Shown piece after piece: positions 24,500 to 33,796 of a stretch of DNA of 64,000 nucleotides; position 1 is the first letter of the stretch, and each line of letters begins with the position of its first letter. The notes under the pieces were generated by a model, which had not been told where the DNA came from, made no database searches, and saw only the letters and a list, made by a program, of their open reading frames with translations. This DNA is from Oscheius onirici (Eukaryota; Nematoda; Chromadorea; Rhabditida; Rhabditidae), in assembly GCA_932521025.1 (NCBI GenBank), contig OW051471.1, forward strand, positions 11,656,001 to 11,720,000. Direction: 5' to 3'. The translations under genes were made by a program, and so were the position numbers.

Positions 24500-24928
24500 C
24501 CATTAGCATAAAGTTTTATTCTAATTTTTTTTGTTCACTCGCTCTAAAGATTCACATGTTTACTCTAACCGCACAGATCTCAGCGGAGAACTCGGTAACC
24601 TCATGCTGCTCTTGGCCTACGGGCTCGTGCTGACAATTGACTATTCATCCATCTAATCAATTACAATTAAAAAAAATGGCGTGCTTTTGTATTCTCAAAG
24701 TTTTCCGTTTCGTTACACATTCGCTCAGATTTGACCCGACTTGAAATCCGGTGTACAGAACAAACAGGAAATGGGGGCAATAAAACCGACAGTGTGAGCC
24801 TAAAGTTTTCTCGCTTTTCTGATGTTTTGACCTGTCTGTGCATATGAATTAACAAGTCCAAGTACCAATTTACATTCCTGCAGACCAAAAGCACCTTACC
24901 TCATCAATCAGCCAGTCATTCTCTTGTA

Positions 24929-26416
24929 ATGGTTGAATTCTGTCCCGATTTATTCTTGGATTTCGAAGACACTGCATATCCCCTTGTTCTAAACATATTA
25001 TTCTCAGTCAGCCTCATTTTCAACATCTTCACAATTTACTCAATAGTTTTTCGTTTTCCTAAAGGAATGCGCTCATACAAAGTGTATCTTCTGGCTCATC
25101 AACTCGTCTCATTTGTAACAGATTCTTTCGTAAGAGACAGCTTTCGACAGATTGGGAAAAAATAATGTTCAGATTAATTTTCTCATAAAACCTGTGGCTC
25201 TTCTCCCTTGGTCAGGCGGGTTTGTTCTGGGACTATTATCCTCTATTCTCACCACAAAAATGGCGTATATTATTGGACAAAGCTTGGTCATTTGTGAGAT
25301 GACAGCAGTTATTCTTCTTTTTGAAATACGATATCTCCATGTACAGAGTCTGTATCAAGTGCCGATATTGTGGAAATTTTTCCACGGCTTTTTGGTGCTG
25401 GGAAATGTTTTGAACTTTGCAATTCCGCTTTCAATTGATTGGAACACGGAGGAGATGCTGGCCTTTTATGAACAGGTGAGATAGTTAGTTGAATAGAATA
25501 TCATCTTGTGAGATTAGAAATCATAAGTGGTTCCTCGGCACGAGTGCCGGACGAGATGAGATTTGGGAGCGACGGTTCCCGACTAAAAACTGCTTTGTCG
25601 ATTAAGACTACCGACAGCGAACCACAAAGATATGTAGGAACAATCAGGATCTGTTGAAATGGGAGTGATAACAAGGGGAGAAGAAATAGACGTTTCAACA
25701 AAAACGTGGTACGTATTGGAGTTACAGTAGCGGGAAAATAAGAAAATAAATGGAGGGGAATGCGAATAACGGTATAGCGGATAAGAAAATAGAGAAATAC
25801 AGGTTGTAGGGGTCTTCTGGGGTTAGGGACTTTTCTTGGAAAACATTTCTAAGAAAAGTCAAGGTCGAAGGTTACCGTGCTCAAAAATTAAAGAAGTACA
25901 CCTGCTTCAACACAACTATCCTCCTGGGCAAAGGCTTTTCCGCCTCTCATCCCGTACAGACCAAGTCGAAACAGCTTCCGATACTTATTGCTGACGTTAT
26001 TGTTTTTACTATCAGCCTCTCTTTCTTTATATCGGCTACTCTACTGTACATTCGACGACATGTCATTTCATCTACTCTGAAGAAGATACAACAAAAGCTA
26101 TTGCTCCAAATATGTCTGCAAACTCTTCTTCCCTTTGTCTCACTTATTTTTCCTATTGTGGCTCTCGCCTACATGATTTTGAGCCACAAGTTTGACATTT
26201 TCTGTGAGTTTTGTCACTAATAATTGGTCATTAATTCAAAGTTCAGGGGTCAATTATCCAGTCATTTGCACATTTTCTTCGTTCAGTATGGTCAGCGGTC
26301 TCGTCTTGATCTGTTCAAACCCCTTCTACTACGCCTGGTTTCTACACTCTTTCTTGCGATTCGTACGAGGTCCGGCAAATGCTGTAAGGGAAGTTGTAAC
26401 AGGCGGAAATACATAA
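24929..26416 (+). CDS. Seven-helix chemoreceptor (Sri/Srh type), copy 2
   Basis: Tandem paralogue of the preceding gene with identical exon phases and near-identical exon lengths: 24929-25129, 25173-25475, 25894-26203 and 26247-26416, 327 residues. Conserved blocks are DLFLDFEDTAYPLVL at the start, PKGMRSYKVYLL, KPVALLPWSGGFVLG, IRYLHVQSLYQVP, TCFNTT, IRRHVISSTLKKIQQKLLLQIC and FSSFSMVSGLVL. Only the end of exon 4 differs clearly (a longer tail ending VVTGGNT). Intron 3 is longer than its counterpart spacing and free of obvious inverted repeats. The frame is intact and the gene is probably functional. Confidence 0.85.
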
Positions 26417-26529
26417 ATAATGTATTTTCCCCGTAAATCTCGATAAAAATTTAACGAATAGAGATCGTTGGGAGCAAAAAAAAAGAATTGTAGCCTGAAC
26501 GCAGTCCGATCCAGCTACACAGGGCACAC

Positions 26530-26650
26530 ACCAATGTTTTTTACCAAATGCAATAGCCAGCCAAGAAACATGAAAAGGAAAAAGTGCATTATGACTTTCG
26601 AAGACAGCGTAATGATAGCAACAGCGGGTAACCATGTAGATGAGTCTATT
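26530..26650 (-). pseudogene. Fragment of the 28.1-28.9 kb membrane-protein family
   Basis: On the minus strand, DSSTWLPAVAIITLSS followed by a hydrophobic helix is clearly related to DSPTWLPVVAVIELFS in the gene at 28109-28853. The frame stops soon after and no start or further exons are nearby, so this is a truncated copy. Confidence 0.65.
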
Positions 26651-28108
26651 ATTTTGGCCGAGATATGTACTTTTAAAAATTGAAATTATCATAACTCGGC
26701 CAAAAATAAATCGGAAAACAAAAAAAGCCATCCTGGATATTTATGTCAAATATCTCCTGTCCAAATTTGAGGAAAATCGGTTCAGAGGGGGCTCCGCTAA
26801 CAAGATATTTTAAAAAGGTGATACCGGCTACAAAATGAAAAGGCAAAAAAGAAAATAACGAAAAAGAATCGAACCCATGACTATAGTCCATTTCCAACGA
26901 AGAGCGGCACTTAGGCAGTTCTTTAAAGGATTTTTCGCGAGGTTCTCGACACAAAATTTCGAAAATGACGACCGCGTGTTGGTTTTTATTCCATTTTGTT
27001 TAACTTTGCTAATTTTTCGCAGTTTTCTAGCTGTTTTTTCTTGTTTGTAAAAACTGAAAGAAAATCACCCATTTTCAGAGCGTCACGGCTGTTTTATCGA
27101 GAAAACTGTCATTTTATGTCAATTGAGCATCAAAAGTGTTGTTTTTCCCGTTTTTTTTAATGATGTTAGGATATTTACTCCATTCAAATATCCCGCCGTC
27201 TCATACCGTATCCTCTGTCGGTTTAGGCGCCAATTTCCCTCATCCAAATTCTGGCTGATTATTCCCGAGTTGTGATTTTTCTCTCCGCTACATAGCGTTG
27301 TTTCTATTCTTAATAATAAACCTTGTCGTATTCTAACGCTTCCATTTTCCACAAGCACCGATCGTAACAAATGACAGTTAGGTTTTCATAGGCGTAGAAT
27401 TCGATTACAACGTCAAAAATACATGATAATGCCAAAAATAACCTAATAATGAAAGAAATATCAAAAATCGGATTTAGCCACGAAATTTCAAATTGGGATG
27501 CCGAAACATGGATGCCGCTCTTCGTTGGAAATGGACCATACATTCTTCCCATTCTGTTGCGCTCACTACTCTGCTTCATTGTCATGTTTGCTTTGGCTTT
27601 CCAGCGAAGTGTTTCAGAAGCTGTCCCAAAAAAATTTAAAACCGCCATAGCTCGGTCCAGGAAGTGACTAAGCAAACTTGGAAATATACCCCTTGATCCC
27701 CAAGCTATGGGCTATCGAATGACACCTTACTCGTCATCAAACTCCACCTTGACCTGAAGCACTTCCCTTGTAAATCTGGGAAACCGACGCGGGGTCACCA
27801 TGTCGCGGCCTTTGTGGACCCCGCGCGCTGTTGAAAGGGGGGTTCAGCTTGAGGAAATGAAGAGAGATGCTAATTACGCCATTATTGGCATTTTTGAGCT
27901 AGATGTAGAAGTTTAAATATCGAACGATAAAATTCATTATTCCGATTAACAACTTTAATGCGATGAAACTCGATCAAATTGATATAAACCGTCCATGGTT
28001 CGCTGATAACTTGGTCCAACATTTACCGTAAATGAACTATTGTATCGAAGCGCTGCGTTATCTATATTGTTTCTGAATGAAATTGTTTAAAAAAAAACTA
28101 AAAAATGC
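26651..28108. other. Repeat-rich intergenic DNA
   Basis: Holds a short palindrome (TTATTTTGGCCGAG and its complement, 26652-26708), an inverted pair of a 25-base motif containing CGAAGAGCGGCA (about 26890 and 27520), a 121-codon minus-strand frame at 27310-27675 of unknown nature, and a GC-rich hairpin at about 27788-27832. Confidence 0.4.
27788..27832. repeat. GC-rich hairpin
   Basis: CGCGGGGTC and GACCCCGCG form a 9-base perfect stem around a loop of about 24 bases containing GTCGCGGCC. It stands out from AT-rich flanks; origin unknown. Confidence 0.7.
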
Positions 28109-28853
28109 TTACATAATTAAAGAGAACCATGTGCAGCAATGATATGTAAGTGTGCAGCCCAAGTAGCCACTTTTCCGCTGGCTGAAGTCTTGGACAAGCT
28201 GGAAAATATATCGCCTGCTATGACAAGACAAAATTACACTAATTTTTATGCTGTCATATTCCGCTGAAACTAGTGGGAATGCCGAGATGTTAACGGTGGT
28301 CAAAATTGAAGCATCATAGCTTATGGTGACATAATCACTGGGTGCTGAAATGTGGCATAACAGGCAGCAAAAAAACTAACCAATAAAGAAGCTTTTGACC
28401 TCATCCAAAGTGAGAGGTTCTGCTGGGCAAGTTGTCATATTAGTCCGGACATACCCAATGCCTGTATTATCGTTACTGTAAGTGTCAGGCCGGCCATGAA
28501 AGCAGTATGTACCATTCCTAAAAAAAGGTAATACAAAATCAGAGACAAAAAACAAACTCGAAACTGAAGTAATTGCACCAGTCATACTGTATGCACACAT
28601 CAATGGTACATGGAGTCTGGACATATAAGAGTCCGTTTTGTAAAGGACTGGGTACATAGCTCGTCTCAATGAAATAGACTGTGGAGGTGGCAAAAGAGAT
28701 TTTCACTAAAAGCAATAGACAGCCGCAAAACATGAAGAGGAAGTCGGTTATGAGATTTGAGAACAACTCGATGACAGCAACGACGGGTAACCATGTTGGT
28801 GAGTCTTGTCGTTGAACGATAAGCATGGGGAAAGAGATTTCCGCCTGGGTCAT
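28109..28853 (-). CDS. Unknown nematode membrane/extracellular protein
   Basis: Exons 28853-28579, 28517-28381 and 28344-28109 join in phase to 215 residues. The N-terminal 30 residues (ISFPMLIVQRQDSPTWLP) lead into a hydrophobic segment with FMFCGCLLLLV. The rest is cysteine-bearing and probably extracellular, with sequons NGT and NMT and a beta-like stretch YVTISYDASILTTVNISA near the end; the terminus is Cys-rich. Two broken relatives flank it (26530-26650 and 29530-29610), so this is the surviving member of a small local family. A second possible intron inside exon 3 (acceptor at about 28203) would shorten the product. Function unknown. Confidence 0.6.
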
Positions 28854-28914
28854 GTGATCAGAGGCGAAAATTAATACTGAGGTTTGTTGAACAATTTTTG
28901 CAACGCCCTTCCAG

Positions 28915-29200
28915 AGCTAAAGTTGGAGACTCCCCGTCTCAACAAATCACCCCGCTCTGTCGTGGAGTCTGTCCTAGTTTCCCTTCTATTTTTCCCTTGT
29001 CATTCTGTTCCGCAGACTCTGTCCCAGATCCTCCAATGAAACTACCAAACTTGAAAAAAGCAGCGCTTTTCCTGTCAACACTTGTTCAAATCTAATTGTA
29101 CGCAATCCCTCTGCTTTATCCTCAATTGGAGCTTCAGACACACATACTTGCGAGCAATGTAATGGTGGATCGGAAAAGAGAAAACTAATGATACGAAAGT
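28915..29200. repeat. Dispersed repeat, copy 1
   Basis: Shares GTGGAG..CTAGTTTCCCTT..TTCCGCAG..ATCCTCCA..GAAAC..CCAAA and, further on, TGTACGCAA with 33080-33400 at an estimated 65-75 percent by eye. No TIR seen. A 65-codon frame inside is probably incidental. Confidence 0.5.
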
Positions 29201-29529
29201 AATGACAAGTGCCCCCGAAAATGCGCCTTGCTGACACCGTCTCGGTCAACACTGACATGGGCCCGGTGCCTATGCCTAATGACAAGTGTCAGGAGATGAT
29301 TCAGCCCTTGTCAATTGATATCCTGAAGACTCGCGGACAACCAAATTAAAATATCTGAGGACAAATTTTTATCGTCAATCATGCGAGTTTCACAACGACG
29401 CTAATAAGATACAACAGCATGAAACAGCATTCCTGTTTGTGTCCTCAGATAGGTCCAACGTTTACTGCCAAAGATTTACCGAAGGAAGCATTCGTAGCAT
29501 CACCGCTTCTGAACAATTATATTTTCAAA

Positions 29530-29610
29530 TGGTAACCATGTAGACGAGTCTTGTCGATGAACGGCGAACATGGTGAAAGAGATTTCAGTCCGAGACAAAA
29601 GGTCAAAGAT
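29530..29610 (-). pseudogene. Second fragment of the 28.1-28.9 kb family
   Basis: Minus-strand text encodes TEISFTMFAVHRQDSSTWLP, matching residues 4-23 of the intact neighbour, then departs from it. It is too short to be a gene. Confidence 0.65.
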
Positions 29611-29763
29611 GATTTGAGCGAACTGATCATACCAGAGAAACAGTTAAAATTATTTTCTGAAGACACAAACTAGAGCTTCCCTATAACTTGTGGTCGGTTT
29701 CATCTTAACCACTACACGAATGTACGCCTCTCCGGGAGATGCAGTCGGTTAAAATCTTCATTT

Positions 29764-30864
29764 TTAAATGTAACGAAGACGTTTCTTTGGCTTGACAGTG
29801 GTCGAGACTTCTTCATAAGTCTGTTCTTCTTGCTGACCATTCTCACTTCCATAAGCTGAAGAGGCCTCAGGGGACAGAACACCGGCATCTGAATCCATAT
29901 TGTCACATTTTTAATCTATCCGACCGACCTTCTTTCTCAGTCTCCGGTTCAGATTGCTCGGTCCCAGCAACATATACTTGTCCTCTTTTCGGACAGGGAC
30001 AGTAGGCAGCATCCGGTCCGGGAATACCTTCTCCACCCGGCTCTCCTGGTTTTCCGACAGGTCCTGGCATTCCAGGTCTTCCGGCGGGACCAGCAGGTCC
30101 CGGTAGTCCATCGGGACCTTCTTCTGCCACTCCTCCAGCTCCAGTCTCTCCTGGAGGTCCTCGGGAACCAGGCATTCCTGGTCGACCAGCAGGTCCGGGA
30201 AGATAACGCACTCCATCAGTTCCAGGATTACCCATTGTTCCGGGCTGACCGTCTCTACCCCTTTGACCGGGATCTCCAGGGGGTCCTGGAGGTCCGGGAA
30301 TACCATCGGCGCCGCCTTCTCCTATGCTTCCAGCTTGACCGGCAGGTCCTGGAGCTCCACGCTGTCCCGAAGGTCCCTTTCTTCCTGGAGGACCGGCGGG
30401 GCATTTGATGCAGCCAGTGTCGGCGGCATACGTTTGATCATCCAGCGCCGAAAGACCATTGGGACCGTCAGGGCCGGGAGTACCATGTCCGCCGTCAAGA
30501 CCATCATTTCCAGGAGGACCAGGTGGTCCAGGGGGACACATGCTCTGAGCTAGACAGTTACACTGGACGGGAAGCTCTCTCTTCTGTCTGCCAAGAAGAC
30601 GTTCGAACATGTCACCGGCTGAATGAGGTTCAGAAACTACCATAATTTGAGACCAGGAGTCTTCGGACAGAGCCTGAAGATGTTTTTGTCTTTCTGTCTC
30701 CCCTCGCGCACCTGTAGCTCTCCAAACTCCTTCATGGACTCTTCGTAAAACTCGTTGATGTCGCTGTATATGGCGTCCACAAAGTATACAGCCACTCCAA
30801 TCATACTCACACTGATCGTGATGGAAAGTATGGTGGCGATGGTCGCACCATCTTTTAGCAGCAT
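29764..30864 (-). CDS. Cuticle collagen
   Basis: Three exons, 30864-30712, 30673-29929 and 29888-29764, give 340 residues. The N-terminus has the type II membrane anchor typical of nematode cuticle collagens ([22 protein letters not shown]) and a WSQIM motif, then a subtilisin-type cleavage site RQKR near residue 80. [19 protein letters not shown] junction opens the Gly-X-Y repeats, which are interrupted by the cysteine-containing [14 protein letters not shown] block and end at [10 protein letters not shown] short acidic tail ends KPKKRLRYI. Cysteine clusters flank the triple helices as in the family. The protein would be secreted by hypodermis, cleaved and cross-linked into the cuticle. Exact orthologue not assigned. 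Confidence 0.92.
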
Positions 30865-31148
30865 ATCTAAAAATTGAAAAGATTTCTGAGGAAGAATGAC
30901 GGAAGGACTGATCGTAAAAAGAGACGATGGCGTCTGTTAGCCTTTTCTGTCTGCGGATATGTGACGCGAAACTTGTCAGCAGCCGGTTTGATACCGCCCC
31001 CTAGGGCTAATGGGGAAGAACACGTGGCGGCGTAAGGGGAAAAGTGCTAACATAAGAAGTAGAGCTAATAGAAGGAAAGTGAACAAAAAGAGGAAGAGTG
31101 TACTCTGAACGAAGGTTCGAACGATTCATAGAGGCACAATATACTATA
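30865..31148 (-). promoter_or_regulatory. Upstream region of the collagen gene
   Basis: About 280 bases before the collagen start, up to the MITE at 31152. No TATA box at a convincing position; the region presumably holds the promoter by location only. Confidence 0.25.
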
Positions 31149-31151
31149 TTA

Positions 31152-31348
31152 CCGTAAAACCTCTATTAGAAGGCTATTATTTTCAGCTTCACTAATACTT
31201 TTCCTAGATAGATATTGATGCTGGCTACCAGGGAAAAATGAGAACAAAATGGTAAAATAATTTTCCTTCAACCCGAAACAAATACGTACGTAATTGTGTA
31301 TTTTTCGTAGGGGGGGGGGGGGGGGGCTTCTAATAGAGGTTTTACGGT
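31152..31348. mobile_element. TA-flanked mariner-type MITE, second copy
   Basis: Termini CCGTAAAACCTCTATTAGAAG and an exact reverse complement, each bounded by TA. A 17-base G tract sits just inside the right terminus (about 31310-31326). Same family as 20765-21010. Confidence 0.9.
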
Positions 31349-31770
31349 ATACTATTTATTCCTGATCGGTTAGAATTGTCTAAGGAGGGCAATGATTTGT
31401 TCCCACTCTGCCCCACTCCTATTCCACCAATTGCGGTCGAATGTCTTCTTGAGCAGGTCTCTAGACGGAGGTTGTCTTCTTGGCCGTCTTTTGTCGTAGG
31501 GAATGTAGTCAAAGAGCTGGCCCATCTGTCAGGTTTGCCGTGGTTTTCTTTTTTTTTGAAAAACGTATTCAGTTTAGTTTGTTTTGTCAGTTTGGTCTTC
31601 TTCTGCACATTCGAAGAAGGTTCACTGATTTGGCTGACATTTTCGACTGGGGTCAGTTTTTGTTGCTTTGGCGGCGGCTCAGAGTCTGCTACATCACTAT
31701 TTTTGACTTTCACACTTTCTTCATCTGAGTCTTCATCAGAATTTCTAGAACCCCTTCCGAAGCAGCATCT
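31342..31770 (-). pseudogene. 3' part of a zinc-finger/PIP-box family gene
   Basis: The minus-strand frame (open from 31965) is convincing from an acceptor at about 31771 onward. It encodes CCFGRGS, an acidic Ser/Asp/Glu stretch, EPPPKQQK, and a tail with KQTKLNTFFKKK, which satisfies the PCNA-interacting consensus Q-x-x-L/I/M-x-x-F-F. The same layout (KCFG, acidic linker, KKQTKLHHFF) ends the complete zinc-finger gene at 50.1 kb. The zinc fingers that should precede it are absent because the divergent astacin gene starts at 32010. It may be a decayed copy or a short protein using the upstream ATG. Confidence 0.5.
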
Positions 31771-32009
31771 GTGAAAGTCATTGGTTCTCGTTAAGCAATT
31801 TTCAAAAGCTGTGCATATAACCTTTAATAGTTTTCTGACAAACAGCACTGTCAACTGGCATTCGGCAAATGAGGAATTTGATGAAGAGAAGGAGCAAGAG
31901 AAGATATCAAAGCTCGCTTTTATCAGAAAAGCGCCGAGCGTTTGAACCACCAGGCTTCGCTTCAAAAAAGATTTACCCTTAGCTGCTTTTGTCAGTCTGG
32001 TTCAATATC

Positions 32010-33051
32010 ATGTCTCGACTCATGGGATCGTCTCTTCTCCTCCTGGTCTCCATGCTCCTCTACGCCGACTCTCTTCCTGTAGCTGTTCATACGAATGAGG
32101 TACAGTTGTATATTTAATTTAACACATCTTTTTTTAGAATCCTACCATTCACGAATCAAATGAGACTTTTCTGAGCGAGGAGGATTTCGAAGCAGCTAAA
32201 CATTTGTCTCGTTCCCAGCTCTTTGAAGTTCCGAAAACTGATCCAAGTCTCGGAAACTTGACCGAAGGAGACATCGCCATCGAAGATATTGAGCAGTTTG
32301 TCCGAGACTCTAATCAACTCGAAAGGAATGCTGTTCGTAATCGCTGGCAGTAAGTCAAACTTTTATCAATGCATTTTCTAAAATTTAAGAACATGGACAG
32401 ACGGAGTGATTCCTTACACAATTTCAACGGAATACAGTTCTTTCTACAGAGCTATGATTGCCAAGGCAATGGACGACTACCATCAGCGTACTTGCATTCG
32501 TTTTGTACCCAGAAATCCTGCCATTCACCAACACTATGTGGCCATCTTCCCAGGAAATGGATGTTACAGCTATGTTGGAAAGTAAGGCAAAATTCCTTTT
32601 GGATGCTATAGTTTTTTTCAGATATCAAGGCCGTCAGCCCCTCTCCCTCAGCTATGGATGTTTTAACCATGGCATAATTCTTCATGAATTGATGCACGCA
32701 GCTGGCTTCTTCCACGAGCAGAGTCGAGCCGACCGTGACCAGTACATTTCAATCTTGTGGCACAATATCCGCCCGGATTACTGGTCCCAATTCAGAATGT
32801 ACTCTCTCTTTGAGATTGATCACCTGGAAGAGAAGTACGATTACGGAAGTGTGATGCATTATGGACCTACGGCCTTTGGAATGTATGGACAGCAGACGAT
32901 TGTTCCGTATTCGGTAAGAGAATCTTTATAATGAATCATCTTTTTTTTCTAGCCTCTGGCCATAATCGGACAGCGGATGGGATTCTCCGATGGCGATGTC
33001 AGGAAGTTGAACAAGCTCTACAACTGCCAGAAATACAATAATAAATATTAG
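32010..33051 (+). CDS. Astacin-family zinc metalloprotease (NAS)
   Basis: Exons 32010-32099, 32138-32348, 32389-32581, 32622-32913 and 32953-33051 join in phase to about 294 residues. A signal peptide (SSLLLLVSMLLYADSL) precedes a pro-region, and the mature catalytic domain starts near RNRWQTWTDGVIPYTI. The zinc site HELMHAAGFFHEQSRADRD matches HExxHxxGFxHExxRxDR, and the Met-turn SVMHY is present, so it should be active. The protein ends directly after the domain (LNKLYNCQKY), without EGF, CUB or ShK modules, as in the minimal NAS subgroup that includes gut enzymes. A polyadenylation-like AATAAA overlaps the last codons. Probably a secreted digestive or matrix protease. Confidence 0.93.
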
Positions 33052-33079
33052 TTCAATTCCGGTTTTTTTAATCAAGTTA

Positions 33080-33420
33080 GAGCTATCTTGTCCTCGCCTG
33101 TTGTGGAGCCTCAGTTCTAGTTTCCCTTTGATTCTTCCGTTTTCACTATGTTGCAGTTACAATCCCATCCTCTCCAAAGAAACAACCAAAGAAAAGTTAC
33201 TACCTTTTCCTGTCTCGACTTGCTAAAAACGGCAGGCTGAAACAGGAAAAAACTATACCAGCCGTCTACAACGGCTGTCACCGCCCTGAGGCCTGCGGCG
33301 CTCAACTGTACGCAAAAAATTCTGTTTAAGTTAGATTCCAATTCAGCTATACTAATCTCTTTACAAAGCCCGAATATTCTAGAACTCGTTCCCACCTAAA
33401 GTTCGAAAGTGACTATCTAA
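33080..33420. repeat. Dispersed repeat, copy 2
   Basis: Related to 28915-29200. Both contain GTTGTGGAG or GTCGTGGAG followed by CTAGTTTCCCTT, then a TGTACGCAA block 150-200 bases later. Confidence 0.5.
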
Positions 33421-33796
33421 TCCTGACAATTTCTAAGTGGTCAAGACGAATCTCGTGGCCACGGGCAATTCCACAAATAAACAGAGTCCACGACAGACAC
33501 CATAGTAGAGAGATCTCCAAAGAAGTTGGTTTTGGTCGTGTTTTTATTTCATAGTTTTAAGATCGCTTAAAACCCTCTCGAGGTTTGTAGATTTAGTTTA
33601 TCCTATATGCGTGAAAACTGAAAATCCTAACGAGCAAAAATCAGTTTTGTTCCAGTGTTTCCAGAACCACACCAATTAAGATCGCGATCTTGTGAACAGT
33701 CTCGGTGAACACTCTCGATTTTTTGATCGATGTTCGAGAACGAGAGAGGACAGTAACGATTTATTAGCTATTCGGGGAAATGTACATGGTGGAAAA
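33421..33796. other. Short intergenic stretch
   Basis: 33440-33510 contains CTCGTGGCCACGG and ACGACAGACACCATAG, pieces of the repeat family also present at 48.3, 62.5 and 62.9 kb. No gene seen. Confidence 0.4.

Noticed and set aside
26342..26731. 129-codon minus-strand frame downstream of chemoreceptor 2
   Set aside because: Only the DSSTWLP part is homologous to anything; that part is in a different frame from this ORF, and the rest overlaps the receptor's last exon.
30263..30553. Ser/Arg-rich plus-strand frame
   Set aside because: Antisense of collagen Gly-X-Y repeats, which often give long open shadows.
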